A stretch of 64,000 bases of DNA from Bacteroidota bacterium (GTDB lineage: Bacteria > Bacteroidota > Bacteroidia > Flavobacteriales_F > PHOS-HE28). The notes under the pieces are model-generated. The model saw nothing but the letters and a program-made list of their open reading frames with translations, searched no databases and was not told the origin of the DNA. Where the stretch lies: NCBI GenBank assembly GCA_029573495.1, contig JAKQEI010000278.1:1-64000 (forward strand), in the 5' to 3' direction. Position numbers and translations under genes: made by a program. This document shows, in pieces, positions 8,234-17,100 of this stretch (the first letter of the stretch is position 1; every line of letters begins with the position of its first letter).

Positions 8234-10011
8234 GGAGCAGCGATACGGTACTGGCGCTCTGCGCGACATGGATGATGACGACAACGGCGTTCGCGCAGCC
8301 GCGCGCCGATGCCTGCTTCTTCGCCAACGACTTCGATAGCGGTGAGGCCTTCGCTGGTTGGGACCTCGGCCCGCAGGTGGAACGCCTCACCCCGGAAGGT
8401 GAAGGTCTTGGTGAGTTCGTGTCGGCCTGGACCCTCGGGAACAGCAGCGACGCCAATGCCGAGGGCTACTTCGCCGTGCCGGACAGCCCCATCGGCAACC
8501 GCTTCGCCATGGCCAATGATGCCGCGTTCCCCTGCAATTGTGACATGGGAGATGTGGCCCTCACCTCGCCGCTGATCGACCTGACCGGTCGAACGGGTGT
8601 CGCCTTGGAGTGCCGGGTCTTCCACGAAGGGCTTTTCGCTTCCGGACCTGCTGTGATCGAGTACAGCCTCATGGACGGTGACTGGATCGATCTGGATACG
8701 ATCGAAGCCGTTGCCGGTCAGTGGCAGCACCTTAGTCTTGATCTGTCAGGTGCCGATGGCGCCGCTGACTTCCAGATCCGTTTCCGGTGGAGCGACGGTG
8801 GTGCCTGGGCCGGTGGTTTCGCGGTGGACGACCTCTGCCTGCGCGAGCGACGCATGCACGACCTGGTGTTATCGAGGGCTCAACTCGGCGCGCAACGAGC
8901 ATCCGCCTTCGAGACCGGCGATCAGGGACTATACTACAGCCAGCTACCCGTTTCCCAAGCCGCTCCGGTCACCTTGGCAGCGACGATACGGAACGGCGGA
9001 ACGGCCAGCTTGCACCAGGTCCAGCTCTCTGCTGAGATCACGTTGAACGGGACCACTCATGGGCCGTTCCCTGCGGAGGCGATCGGTGAATTGATGCCCG
9101 GTGAGGAGCGGGAAGTTCCCATCGCAACAGGGTGGCAACCCGACGCTCCTGGTCTGGCGGTGATCAGCTTCATCGGCAGTGCTGAAGAAACGGACGACGA
9201 CCCGGAGGACGACATGGTCATGGGTAGTGTGCGCTTCACCGGCCCAGGCTGGGACGATGGCTACCGTGTGATGGCCTGTGACGATGGAACTCCCACAGCG
9301 TCCTTTGGTGGCACCGGAGGTCTTATCATCCTGAACCGGATGGAGGTGGTGAACGGCGGTGACGATGCAGCCGGCGTGTCGGTGACCTACGGAACTGGGA
9401 CCGAACCGGGGGCGCTGGTGCGGGCGGTGTTGATGGACGCGAACTTCAACACGGTGGACACCTCTGGGCGCCGTACGCTCCAGCAGGCCGATATCGATAT
9501 GATCCTGAACGGGATGCCCTTGTTCGAAGCCTTCACCAATACCCCGACGCTCACCCCGGGCGACTACCATGTCGGCATCCAACAGCTGGCACAGGAGGAC
9601 GATCGCGCGGTGTATGTCCTGGTCGGTGGGGAAGCGACCGCCGGACGTTCCGTGGTCATGGAAGGAGCGACCTTCCTCCTGTCCGACCTGGCGACCACGC
9701 CCATGGTGCGACTGCACTTGGAAACGGTTCCGGTCAGTGTGCGAGAGCGGCCGAGCAGGAACGAAGAGTTGCGGCTCCATCCCAATCCGGCCTCCGACCT
9801 GGTCTGGATGGAATTACCCGACGACGTAGTGATCAACGGTTGGTCCCTGATGGATATGGCGGGTAGGACGGTGCGGGAAGGGATGCCAGACCATCAACGT
9901 ACGTCGAGCCGGTCAGGGATACCGGTCGCCGATCTCCCCGCAGGGATCTATCTGGTGCGGGTGGGGACCGGAAAGGGCCTGTTCACATCCTCGGTGGTCA
10001 TCGCGCGCTGA
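8230..10011 (+). CDS. Secreted T9SS cargo protein with MAM-like and beta-sandwich domains
   Basis: 593 residues. A signal peptide (LALCATWMMTTTAFAQ) is followed by a jellyroll region at about residues 25-210 that starts ANDFDSG and ends FAVDDLCLRER, as in MAM/choice-of-anchor domains. A CARDB-like segment (PVTLAATIRNGGTASL) follows, and the C-terminus carries LHPNPASDLV ... LPAGIYLVRVGTG, a type A sorting domain for T9SS. The ATG overlaps the gcvP stop (ATGA), so translation may be coupled although no functional link to glycine cleavage is apparent. Substrate or ligand unknown. Confidence 0.85.
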   Translation: MRSSDTVLALCATWMMTTTAFAQPRADACFFANDFDSGEAFAGWDLGPQVERLTPEGEGLGEFVSAWTLGNSSDANAEGYFAVPDSPIGNRFAMANDAAFPCNCDMGDVALTSPLIDLTGRTGVALECRVFHEGLFASGPAVIEYSLMDGDWIDLDTIEAVAGQWQHLSLDLSGADGAADFQIRFRWSDGGAWAGGFAVDDLCLRERRMHDLVLSRAQLGAQRASAFETGDQGLYYSQLPVSQAAPVTLAATIRNGGTASLHQVQLSAEITLNGTTHGPFPAEAIGELMPGEEREVPIATGWQPDAPGLAVISFIGSAEETDDDPEDDMVMGSVRFTGPGWDDGYRVMACDDGTPTASFGGTGGLIILNRMEVVNGGDDAAGVSVTYGTGTEPGALVRAVLMDANFNTVDTSGRRTLQQADIDMILNGMPLFEAFTNTPTLTPGDYHVGIQQLAQEDDRAVYVLVGGEATAGRSVVMEGATFLLSDLATTPMVRLHLETVPVSVRERPSRNEELRLHPNPASDLVWMELPDDVVINGWSLMDMAGRTVREGMPDHQRTSSRSGIPVADLPAGIYLVRVGTGKGLFTSSVVIAR

Positions 10012-10142
10012 GCTCCTTACCACAGCATTCCACGAACGGTCGTGCGACGTGCCGCCACTGGTGTCACGCTCCACCCCATCGAGGCCATCCGACCATGCTT
10101 CCGCACATGTAACTTGCTGCCCGTCCAAACGGTCAAACCAAC

Positions 10143-12095
10143 ATGAATACACGCTCTACCCTGCTCGGCCTATTCGCCGGCACCTTCGCCTTGGTGGCTT
10201 CCGCCCAGCGGGAAGGTCACCTGGATCGACAACAGATCGCCATGCCCATTGGCATGAGCCAGCCCGATCGCGACACCCCGATGCTGGGTGGTGAACGCGG
10301 TGGCGGCACCGTGGTCTGGTCGGAAGACTTCAGCAACGGCCTGGCCGGGAACAACCCGTCGGGTGCCTGGACCACCGAAGGTCCGCATGCCAGCATCTGG
10401 AAGATCAGCACCACCGGTCCGTTGGGTGATTTCACTCCGGCTAGCGAGCGGATCCAATCCACCACCTTCTCCAATGGCTTCGCCAAGTTCGCTTCGGACT
10501 CGGCGAACTGCACCTGGAACGGTAACACGCCCACCGCGCTCCCCACGAGCCAGTTCACGGATTGGGAGGCCAGCCTCGTTTCCCCGGTGATCGACCTCTC
10601 GTTGAACCCGCAGGTGGAAGTGGTTTTCCAACAGCGTTCGCGCTATTGCTGTGGCGACAGCCCCTTCTTCTTCGAGGTGAGCGCTGATGGCGGAACCAAC
10701 TGGACCGCGTTCCTCGCCAACGAGGGTCTCGCCATCAACCAGGACCCCACCTTCACCGAGACCCGCAGGTTCAACATCTCCACGGTCGTTGCGGAGGACC
10801 CGACGAACGTGCGGATCCGTTTCCACCACAACAGCGAAGCCGGCACCTCGCATTATCACTGGCAGGTGGACGACATCCAGATCGTGATCCTTCCGGAGTA
10901 TGAGATGCGCATGAACTATGCCTACACGTCCACCACCGGCGAAGGCGAGGAGTACGGTCGCATCCCGGCCACGCAGCTTCCCAGTACGATGAACATCGGC
11001 GCGGAAGTGTTGAACTACGGCAGTGCGGTGCAGACCAACTCGAGCGTGCAGTGCGTCATCACCACCCAGGCGGGTGCGGAAGTGCTCTCGCACACCACGC
11101 CGTTGGGGGACATACAACCCGGAGCGAGCATCGTCAGCGACGACTGGATCAACCTTCCCTTCCTGGACCTCGGCCGCTACAACGCCACCTTCTCGGTCAA
11201 CAGTGACTTCATCGATCAGGATGGCGTGCTGACGGACAATTCCAAGGTGCGCAACTTCGAGGTGACCCTGGATCAGTACTCCCTGGATGCCCTCGGGAAC
11301 TATCCTCCCGGCACGGAGATCCGCCAACAGTTGGGTACGGCATCGTTCACGGACAACGCTACGATGAACATCATGTCGATGTACACCATCTTCACGGCCA
11401 CCCAGGCTTATGGAGCCACGATCGTCCTGGGCACCAACACCCGGGCGGGTGCGGCGGCCACGATCGAAGTGTTCCTGCTGGATACGGCGGACGTCCTGAA
11501 CATCGGCTCATCCACCGTGGACCTGCCCATCGACGGAGTGACCTCGGAGGTCGTTTCCATCACCCAGCAGAACGTTTCCGCCGGTCGGATCACCATTCCA
11601 TTCATCCAGCCGGTGTTCCTGAACCCCGGGGCCTACTACCTCTGTGCGCGTATCAGTGGATCGGGAACCACCGCGACCAATGATCCCGAGGTGTACATCG
11701 CGGATGACAACACCGTTCCTCAGCCCGGTATCAGTACAATGATCTGGTTGCCGGTCGACTTCAATGATGATGGGACCGAGGGTCGGCACGTCTATGGCAA
11801 CGGGAACGCCGCCGCCATCCGCTTGAACATCACCCCGGCCGTTGGTATCGAGGAGGACCTCGCAAGCGCGGGCGTTTCCATGTTCCCGAATCCGACCACG
11901 GGCATGCTGAACATCGTGAGCGATGCCCCCGGCCTGATGAGCGTGGAGGTGATCGATCTGCTGGGAGCCGTGGTGCGCACTGCGAACTTCAATGGTCGCA
12001 CCACCATGGACCTGACCGGTCTTGCGCACGGCGTGTACAGTGTACGCGTCAGCAATGGGGAACAGAGCAAAGTGGAACGCATCGCGCTGCACTGA
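10143..12095 (+). CDS. Secreted T9SS cargo protein with jellyroll and CARDB-like domains
   Basis: 650 residues with signal peptide (LLGLFAGTFALVASAQ). Residues 60-250 form a MAM-like region beginning VVWSEDFSNGLAGNNPSG and ending HWQVDDIQIVILPEYEM. The middle (NIGAEVLNYGSAVQTNSSV) is CARDB-like, and a further beta domain precedes the linker GIEEDLASAGVSMFPNPTTG, which starts the T9SS sorting domain ending VERIALH. It resembles the preceding gene in plan and probably arose in the same paralogous family. A 131-base gap separates the two; TAACTTGC at 10110 is a weak promoter candidate. A strong terminator follows. Confidence 0.86.
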   Translation: MNTRSTLLGLFAGTFALVASAQREGHLDRQQIAMPIGMSQPDRDTPMLGGERGGGTVVWSEDFSNGLAGNNPSGAWTTEGPHASIWKISTTGPLGDFTPASERIQSTTFSNGFAKFASDSANCTWNGNTPTALPTSQFTDWEASLVSPVIDLSLNPQVEVVFQQRSRYCCGDSPFFFEVSADGGTNWTAFLANEGLAINQDPTFTETRRFNISTVVAEDPTNVRIRFHHNSEAGTSHYHWQVDDIQIVILPEYEMRMNYAYTSTTGEGEEYGRIPATQLPSTMNIGAEVLNYGSAVQTNSSVQCVITTQAGAEVLSHTTPLGDIQPGASIVSDDWINLPFLDLGRYNATFSVNSDFIDQDGVLTDNSKVRNFEVTLDQYSLDALGNYPPGTEIRQQLGTASFTDNATMNIMSMYTIFTATQAYGATIVLGTNTRAGAAATIEVFLLDTADVLNIGSSTVDLPIDGVTSEVVSITQQNVSAGRITIPFIQPVFLNPGAYYLCARISGSGTTATNDPEVYIADDNTVPQPGISTMIWLPVDFNDDGTEGRHVYGNGNAAAIRLNITPAVGIEEDLASAGVSMFPNPTTGMLNIVSDAPGLMSVEVIDLLGAVVRTANFNGRTTMDLTGLAHGVYSVRVSNGEQSKVERIALH

Positions 12096-12107
12096 TCATC
12101 CGAAGCG

Positions 12108-12142
12108 AAAAGGCCCCGTGGATCGGATCCACGGGGCCTTTT
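12108..12142. terminator. Bidirectional hairpin terminator
   Basis: A perfect inverted repeat of 17 bases per arm (AAAAGGCCCCGTGGATC and its complement) around a single base, flanked by A and T runs on both sides. It can end the T9SS cargo gene on the plus strand and the mla operon on the minus strand, which converge here. Confidence 0.9.
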
Positions 12143-12154
12143 CGTTCATGGCGG

Positions 12155-12919
12155 TCAGGAGCGCCGGGACATGGCCTCCTTCACCTGGCGCATGAGGCTG
12201 CCGGCAAAGACGAACTCGATGAGCTCCTTGTTGTCGGTGTTGAGCAACGCTTCGCGGTCGCCCTCCCACCACTTGCGGCCCTGATGGATGAACAGGATGT
12301 GTTCGCCGGTCTCCATCACGCTGTTCATGTCGTGCGTGATCACCACCGTCGTGGTGTTGAGGCTCTCGGTGAGCTCCTTGATGAGGTCGTCGATGACGAT
12401 CGCCGTCTGCGGGTCAAGGCCGCTGTTGGGCTCGTCACAGAAGAGGTATTGCGGCTCCAGCACGATGGCTCGGGCGATGCCCACGCGCTTCTGCATGCCG
12501 CCGCTGATCTGCGCGGGGAAGAGGTCGTCCTTCTCCTGGATGCGCACCAGCTTGAGGCATTCACGTGCGCGGTCCTCCATCTCGCTCTTGGGCATGATCC
12601 CGAACATCCGCAGGGGGAACATGACGTTCTCGAGCACCGTGAGGCTGTCGAAGAGCGCCGAGCCCTGGAAGAGCATGCCGATGCGCTGCCGCACCTGTCG
12701 CTTCTCCTCGGCGTCCATGTCGTGGAACGACATGCCCTCGAAGAGCACCTTTCCCTCCTCCGGCTTGTAGAGCCCGACCATGCACTTTGCGAAGACGCTC
12801 TTGCCGGAGCCGCTGCGACCGATGATCTGGTTCACCCGTCCCTTCCGGAAGACCGCATCGATGCCGGTGAGCACCTGCGTGTCGCCGAACCGCTTGCCCA
12901 GGCCGACCACTTCGATCAT
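12155..12919 (-). CDS. mlaF: ABC transporter ATP-binding protein, MlaF type
   Basis: 254 residues. ATPase of the Mla-type phospholipid transporter of the envelope. Walker A GRSGSGKS near residue 36-43, signature ISGGMQKRVGIAR near 139-151, Walker B with the D-loop YLFCDEPNSGLDP, and switch histidine VITHD. The IGMLFQGSALFDSLTVLENVMFPL segment and the ISGGMQKR variant of the signature are characteristic of the Mla/Ttg2A branch rather than of nutrient importers. The start overlaps the stop of the permease gene upstream by four bases. An MCE-domain (MlaD) partner is expected but is not in the immediate neighbourhood. Confidence 0.9.
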   Translation of the reverse strand: MIEVVGLGKRFGDTQVLTGIDAVFRKGRVNQIIGRSGSGKSVFAKCMVGLYKPEEGKVLFEGMSFHDMDAEEKRQVRQRIGMLFQGSALFDSLTVLENVMFPLRMFGIMPKSEMEDRARECLKLVRIQEKDDLFPAQISGGMQKRVGIARAIVLEPQYLFCDEPNSGLDPQTAIVIDDLIKELTESLNTTTVVITHDMNSVMETGEHILFIHQGRKWWEGDREALLNTDNKELIEFVFAGSLMRQVKEAMSRRS

Positions 12920-13656
12920 AGCAGGAGCACGCGGGTAAGGACGAGGTTGGCCAGCAGGATCACCACGTTGCTGTAGACCACGGCGCGGGTGCTGCTGATG
13001 CCTACCTCGCGCGTCCCACCACGCGTATAGTAGCCCTGGTAGGCGCTCACCGTGGTGATGATGAAGGCGAAGACCACCGTCTTGATGATCGCGTAGGTCA
13101 CGTGGAAGGGCTTGAATCCGGTCTGGATCCCCATCACGAAATCATCACTGGAGATCACTCCGGACTGCACGCCGGCGAGCCAGCCGCCGAAGATCCCCAG
13201 GAACATGCTGATCATCACCAGGAAGGGATTGATCAGGGTGGTGGCGGCCAGCTTCGGCAGGATGAGGTAGTTGGCCGAGTTCACGCCCATGATGTCCAGC
13301 GCGTCGATCTGCTCCTTCACGCGCATGGAGCCGATCTCGGCGGCGATGTTGCTGCCCACCTTGCCTGCCAGGATCAACGAGATCACCGTTGGACTGAATT
13401 CCAGGATAACGCTCTGGCGTGTGGCGAAGCCCACCACCCACGACTGGATGAGCGGACTGTCGATGTTCGTCTTGGTCTGGATGGTGATCACCGCGCCCAT
13501 GAAAGCGCTGAGCAGGGCCACGATGCCCAGGCTCTGCACCCCGAGCAGGTCCATCTCCTCCACCGTACGCCGCCAGAAGATGCCCGCCCGCTCCGGGCGA
13601 CCGAAGGTCTCCCGTAACAGGTGGAAATAGCGGCCGATATGTCCGATGATGCCCAT
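12916..13656 (-). CDS. mlaE: ABC transporter permease, MlaE type
   Basis: 246 residues from the start at 13656 (MGIIGHIGRYFHLL). Pfam MlaE permease: AFMGAVITIQTKTNIDSPLIQSWVVGFATRQSVILEFSPTVISLILAGKVGSNIAAEIGSMRVKEQIDALDIMGV is the signature of the family, with its conserved EIGSM-x-V-x-EQIDALD coupling segment (about residues 118-134). Four to five membrane segments follow. The frame is open to 14421 but the upstream part is antisense to other genes. It is first in a two-gene operon with mlaF and exchanges phospholipids across the envelope together with MCE proteins. Confidence 0.92.
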   Translation of the reverse strand: MGIIGHIGRYFHLLRETFGRPERAGIFWRRTVEEMDLLGVQSLGIVALLSAFMGAVITIQTKTNIDSPLIQSWVVGFATRQSVILEFSPTVISLILAGKVGSNIAAEIGSMRVKEQIDALDIMGVNSANYLILPKLAATTLINPFLVMISMFLGIFGGWLAGVQSGVISSDDFVMGIQTGFKPFHVTYAIIKTVVFAFIITTVSAYQGYYTRGGTREVGISSTRAVVYSNVVILLANLVLTRVLLL

Positions 13657-13667
13657 GGTGAACGGGG

Positions 13668-13675
13668 CGAAAATA
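13668..13675 (-). promoter_or_regulatory. Probable -7 box for mlaEF (TAnnTTCG variant)
   Basis: The minus strand reads TATTTTCG, one base off TAnnTTTG, 11 bases upstream of the mlaE start. The same T-to-C variant recurs before several genes in this window. Confidence 0.4.
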
Positions 13676-13711
13676 GGCCCTGGCATACAAGGGCGGGGGT
13701 GTTGGGCGTTG

Positions 13712-13719
13712 TAGTTTCG
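13712..13719 (+). promoter_or_regulatory. Probable -7 box for the small-lipoprotein/sprT/GMP operon
   Basis: TAGTTTCG, a one-mismatch -7 box, lies 21 bases before the preferred lipoprotein start at 13741 and 6 bases before an in-frame ATG at 13726. Confidence 0.4.
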
Positions 13720-13740
13720 CACACCATGCAGGGTCCTTCC

Positions 13741-13950
13741 ATGAGCCAACGGAACAAAGTACCCCTGGCAGGGCTGGTCATGGCCTTGGCGTTGGCGGCC
13801 TGTAATTCCCAACCTGCCAAGTACCGGCACTCCAACGATTGCAAGTGCCCCAAATGGAACCACGTGCCCCGGCCGCCGGCGGGCAGTGAGCACGCCGGCC
13901 CCCATCCGGCGGCGACCCCGTATCATTGTGGCACGGCCCAGCCCTCCTGA
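13741..13950 (+). CDS. Small lipoprotein of unknown function
   Basis: 69 residues. Start MSQRNKVPLAG, followed by a hydrophobic stretch ending in lipobox LALAAC|N, so it is expected to be lipid-anchored. The mature part is short, rich in Pro, His and Cys (DCKCPKWNH, PYHCG); the Cys and His residues could bind metal, but no family is recognised. An in-frame ATG at 13726 would add MQGPS. It lies 12 bases before the SprT-like gene. Confidence 0.6.
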   Translation: MSQRNKVPLAGLVMALALAACNSQPAKYRHSNDCKCPKWNHVPRPPAGSEHAGPHPAATPYHCGTAQPS

Positions 13951-13962
13951 GCCACCACCACC

Positions 13963-14601
13963 GTGCCGCGTCATTCCGCCAGTGATCCCGAGTTTCTGAG
14001 GAGACACCTGCCGAGCGCGGCATGGCCCGTGGTGCTGAACTGGCTCCGCAGCAATCCCGTGCAGGTGCGGATCTCCAAGCCACGGCAGACCAAACTGGGC
14101 GACTACCGCAGCGCCACGCGTACCCAGCCACACCGGGTGAGCGTCAACGCCGATCTGAACCCCTACGCCTTCCTGGTGACCTTGGTGCATGAGTTCGCCC
14201 ATTACAGCACCTTCGTGAACCAACGCCGGTGGTCGGCACCGCATGGGCCGGCGTGGAAGAGCGAATACGCCCGCCTGATGCGTCCTTTCCTGAGCAACAG
14301 CGTGTTCCCGACCGACGTACTGAGCGCCCTTGAGCGCCACCTGGTCGACGCTCCTGCGAGCAGCTGTACGGACCAGGGCTTGATGCGGGTGCTCATGAGC
14401 CACGACCCCGAACCACGCCAACTATTGGAAGAGCTGCCGGACCGCTCCGTATTCCGTTTCAACGAACGCGTCTTCGTGAAAGGGCCGCAGCTCCGGAAGC
14501 GATACAAATGCCACTGCCTCAACGATCGCCGCAACTACATCATCGACCCGATGGCGGAGGTGCAGGTGAACGGACCGATGGTGGTGATGAAGGCCTCCTA
14601 G
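13963..14601 (+). CDS. SprT-like zinc metalloprotease domain protein
   Basis: 212 residues with GTG start at 13963. The HExxH motif HEFAH sits near residue 71-75 in VTLVHEFAHYSTFV, and the third ligand area follows in APHGPAWKSEY, as in SprT-family proteins. The C-terminal part (RKRYKCHCLNDRRNYIIDP) replaces the usual Zn-ribbon with a smaller Cys/His segment. SprT relatives include the DNA-protein crosslink protease SPRTN; the bacterial role is unresolved. It sits between a small lipoprotein and mannose-1-phosphate guanylyltransferase, with 16 bases to the latter. Confidence 0.78.
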   Translation: MPRHSASDPEFLRRHLPSAAWPVVLNWLRSNPVQVRISKPRQTKLGDYRSATRTQPHRVSVNADLNPYAFLVTLVHEFAHYSTFVNQRRWSAPHGPAWKSEYARLMRPFLSNSVFPTDVLSALERHLVDAPASSCTDQGLMRVLMSHDPEPRQLLEELPDRSVFRFNERVFVKGPQLRKRYKCHCLNDRRNYIIDPMAEVQVNGPMVVMKAS

Positions 14602-14617
14602 GGCCACCTCCTGGAAA

Positions 14618-15709
14618 ATGACGAACGAACACACGTATTGCGTGATCATGGCCGGCGGGGTCGGCAGCCGTTTCTGGCCCATGAGCCGAAGCGCCTATCC
14701 GAAGCAATTCCTCGACTTCCTCGGGCTCGGACGCACCCTGCTGCAGCAGACCTACGACCGTTTCCTCAGCATCTGTCCACCGGAGAACATCCTGGTGGTG
14801 ACCAACGCGAACTATGCGGCCATCGTGCAGGAACAGCTTCCCGCGTTGAAGCCTTCGCAGATCCTGTCCGAGCCTTCCCGCCGCAATACGGCCCCGTGCG
14901 TGGCCTATGCCAACCACGTGATCGCGAAGCGGGATCCGAAGGCGCTCATGATCGTGGCCCCGAGCGACCACCTGGTCATGAAGGAGGAGGCCTTCAAGGA
15001 GACGATCGACCTCGCCCTTCAACAGGCCGCAAGCACCGATTGCCTGGTGACACTGGGCATCATGCCGAACAGGCCGGATACCGGGTACGGCTATATCCAG
15101 TTCGATGACGCCGCTGGCACATCGCACCCGCGGGTAAAGCCGGTGAAGGCCTTCACGGAGAAGCCCGATCATGGAACGGCCGTGCGCTTCCTGGAAAGTG
15201 GCGAGTTCCTCTGGAACGCGGGGATCTTCGTCTGGAGCCTGGCCAGCATCCGTAAGGCCTATCGTGATCACCTGCCGGAGATGGAGCAACGGTTCAGTGC
15301 GGGAGCGGCCTCGTTCGGCACGCCGGAGGAGGTCGATTTCATCGCCTCGACCTACGACTCTTGCGAGAACGTGAGCATCGATTACGGGATCATGGAGAAG
15401 GCCAGGAATGTGTTCACCGTGGTGAGCGACTTCGGTTGGAGCGACCTCGGCACCTGGGGCAGCCTGTACACCCACCTGCCGAAGGACGACCATGGTAATG
15501 CCGCCATCGGACATGAGGTGAAGCTTTACGATTGTGCGCGCAACGTGATCCACGCGCACGATGGCCGGCTGATGGTGTTGCAGGGCCTGGAGGACCACAT
15601 CGTGGTGAGCACGAAGGACGCACTACTGGTATGCCGTATCCAGGACGAACAGCGGATCAAGCAGTTCGTCAACGATCTGACCGCCGAAAGCGGAGACCGC
15701 TACGTTTGA
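14618..15709 (+). CDS. manC: Mannose-1-phosphate guanylyltransferase
   Basis: 363 residues. Makes GDP-mannose from mannose-1-phosphate and GTP for surface polysaccharide or fucose synthesis. The N-terminal nucleotide motif is IMAGGVGSRFWPMSR with KQFLDFLG; LSEPSRRNTAPC, GYIQF, FTEKPD, WNAGIF and DFGWSDLGTW are all family motifs. It lacks the C-terminal cupin (phosphomannose isomerase) domain, so it is the single-function form. The start at 14618 gives MTNEHTYCVIMAGG; co-transcribed with the SprT-like gene. The gene symbol follows family usage. Confidence 0.93.
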   Translation: MTNEHTYCVIMAGGVGSRFWPMSRSAYPKQFLDFLGLGRTLLQQTYDRFLSICPPENILVVTNANYAAIVQEQLPALKPSQILSEPSRRNTAPCVAYANHVIAKRDPKALMIVAPSDHLVMKEEAFKETIDLALQQAASTDCLVTLGIMPNRPDTGYGYIQFDDAAGTSHPRVKPVKAFTEKPDHGTAVRFLESGEFLWNAGIFVWSLASIRKAYRDHLPEMEQRFSAGAASFGTPEEVDFIASTYDSCENVSIDYGIMEKARNVFTVVSDFGWSDLGTWGSLYTHLPKDDHGNAAIGHEVKLYDCARNVIHAHDGRLMVLQGLEDHIVVSTKDALLVCRIQDEQRIKQFVNDLTAESGDRYV

Positions 15710-15768
15710 TGACCGCAGGAGGTGGAAAAGCCGTTGGACGATCCTGAACGGCGACAGGGCGCACCGCC

Positions 15769-15776
15769 TACCTTGC
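15769..15776 (+). promoter_or_regulatory. Possible -7 box for rnd (TAnnTTGC variant)
   Basis: TACCTTGC is 39 bases before the GTG start of rnd. The same form TAnnTTGC occurs before the genes at 10143 and 31814, so it may be a weaker promoter class here. Speculative. Confidence 0.3.
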
Positions 15777-15815
15777 ACCCATGATGAAGGCCCGTTCGGG
15801 GCTATCAACCTCGCT

Positions 15816-16940
15816 GTGTCCTCCTATTCTCTCGTCACTACGGCTGCGGATCTGGCGGCTTGCACCGGGCAACTGAGCGCGGAGCAGGTCATCGCCCTGG
15901 ACACCGAGGCTTCCAGCTTCCACCGTTACCGTGAGAGCGTCTGCCTCATCCAGCTCAGCACCCGCCAACGCACCTACCTGATCGATCCACTCGCGATCAA
16001 GGACCTCGCTCCCTTGGGGGTCCTGTTGGCACGCAGGGACATGGAGGTGGTGATCCACGATGCCGACTACGACCTGCGGATACTGGCCCGGCATCATGGT
16101 ATCAGGGTGGAGAACGTCTTTGACACCCTGGTGGCCGCCGAACTGCTCAACGAACCGGAGATCGGACTGGCGGCACTCCTCGGCAAGTATGAGGGCGTCC
16201 ATGTCGACAAGAAGTTCCAGAAGGCGGATTGGAGCAAACGACCGCTGCCCAAGGAGATGTTGGACTATGCCGCAGGCGACACGGCCAACCTGATCGCCTT
16301 GCGCGACAAGATGGAGGCGCTGTTGAAAGAGAAAGGTCGCTGGTCATGGGCGGTGGAGGAATTCGGTCTTTTGACCGATGCACCGTTCGATGCGCCCGTG
16401 AACGAAGAGCCCCTGTTCCTACGGCTCAAGGGAGCCAAGGTCCTGAAGCCCCATCAGCTCGCGGTCCTGCGCGAGGTACATGCCTGGCGCGAGGGTGTGG
16501 CCGAGAAACAGGACCGCGCCGCTTTCATGATCCTGGGCAATGACGTCCTCCTCTCGGTCGCGACGGATCCTCCCGCCTCGATCAATGAACTCGCCGCGCG
16601 CAAGGGGGTCAGCGAACGGGTGATCGAACGCCATGGCAAGCGGATCATGACCGCCATCAAGGCCGGGCAGGAAATGCCGAAGGAGCAGTGGCCGCGACTG
16701 GAACGGCCCAGGCGCTGGCAGCGGGATGACGACTACGAGGACCGGGTGAAACGGCTAAAGGTCGTCCGCGACACCCTCACGGCGCGCTTCGACCTCCGGC
16801 CGGGCATCGTGGCGGCGAACCAGCTGTTGATGGAGATCGCGCGCACGCTCCCCGGTGACCTGGAAGCACTGGCTGCGATACCGGGCATGCGCCGTTATCA
16901 GGTGGAGAACTTCGGTGCAGAGTTGCTGAAGGTGCTGTAG
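15816..16940 (+). CDS. rnd: Ribonuclease D
   Basis: 374 residues. 3'-to-5' exoribonuclease involved in tRNA and structured RNA maturation. The DEDDy exonuclease domain is complete: ALDTEASSF near residue 25, VIHDADYDLRIL near 80, and DYAAGDTANLIAL near 150 giving the Y-x3-D. HRDC-type helical domains follow (LREVHAWREGVAEKQDRAAF; LTARFDLRPGIVAANQLL). The GTG at 15816 is chosen since the ATGs at 15781 and 15784 are out of frame. The gene is monocistronic. Confidence 0.92.
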   Translation: MSSYSLVTTAADLAACTGQLSAEQVIALDTEASSFHRYRESVCLIQLSTRQRTYLIDPLAIKDLAPLGVLLARRDMEVVIHDADYDLRILARHHGIRVENVFDTLVAAELLNEPEIGLAALLGKYEGVHVDKKFQKADWSKRPLPKEMLDYAAGDTANLIALRDKMEALLKEKGRWSWAVEEFGLLTDAPFDAPVNEEPLFLRLKGAKVLKPHQLAVLREVHAWREGVAEKQDRAAFMILGNDVLLSVATDPPASINELAARKGVSERVIERHGKRIMTAIKAGQEMPKEQWPRLERPRRWQRDDDYEDRVKRLKVVRDTLTARFDLRPGIVAANQLLMEIARTLPGDLEALAAIPGMRRYQVENFGAELLKVL

Positions 16941-17100
16941 AACCCAGCAGGTTCTGGAACAGTGATCGCGAGATACGGCAGAATGTCAGCAAGCCATCCT
17001 TCGTGATGATACTTCCAAAGGAGCGCGTCTTTCGACGCTGCCCAATAAAGCTCACATCCATCACTCCCTCGAACCGCCGAACAAGGCGAACAAAGACCGG
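16941..17100. other. Intergenic region with no recognised feature
   Basis: 160 bases between convergent genes. No convincing reading frame, hairpin terminator or RNA was seen. Confidence 0.5.

Noticed and set aside
16777-17064. Minus-strand 95-codon frame after rnd
   Set aside because: Half of it is antisense to rnd and the rest has no start region or motif.
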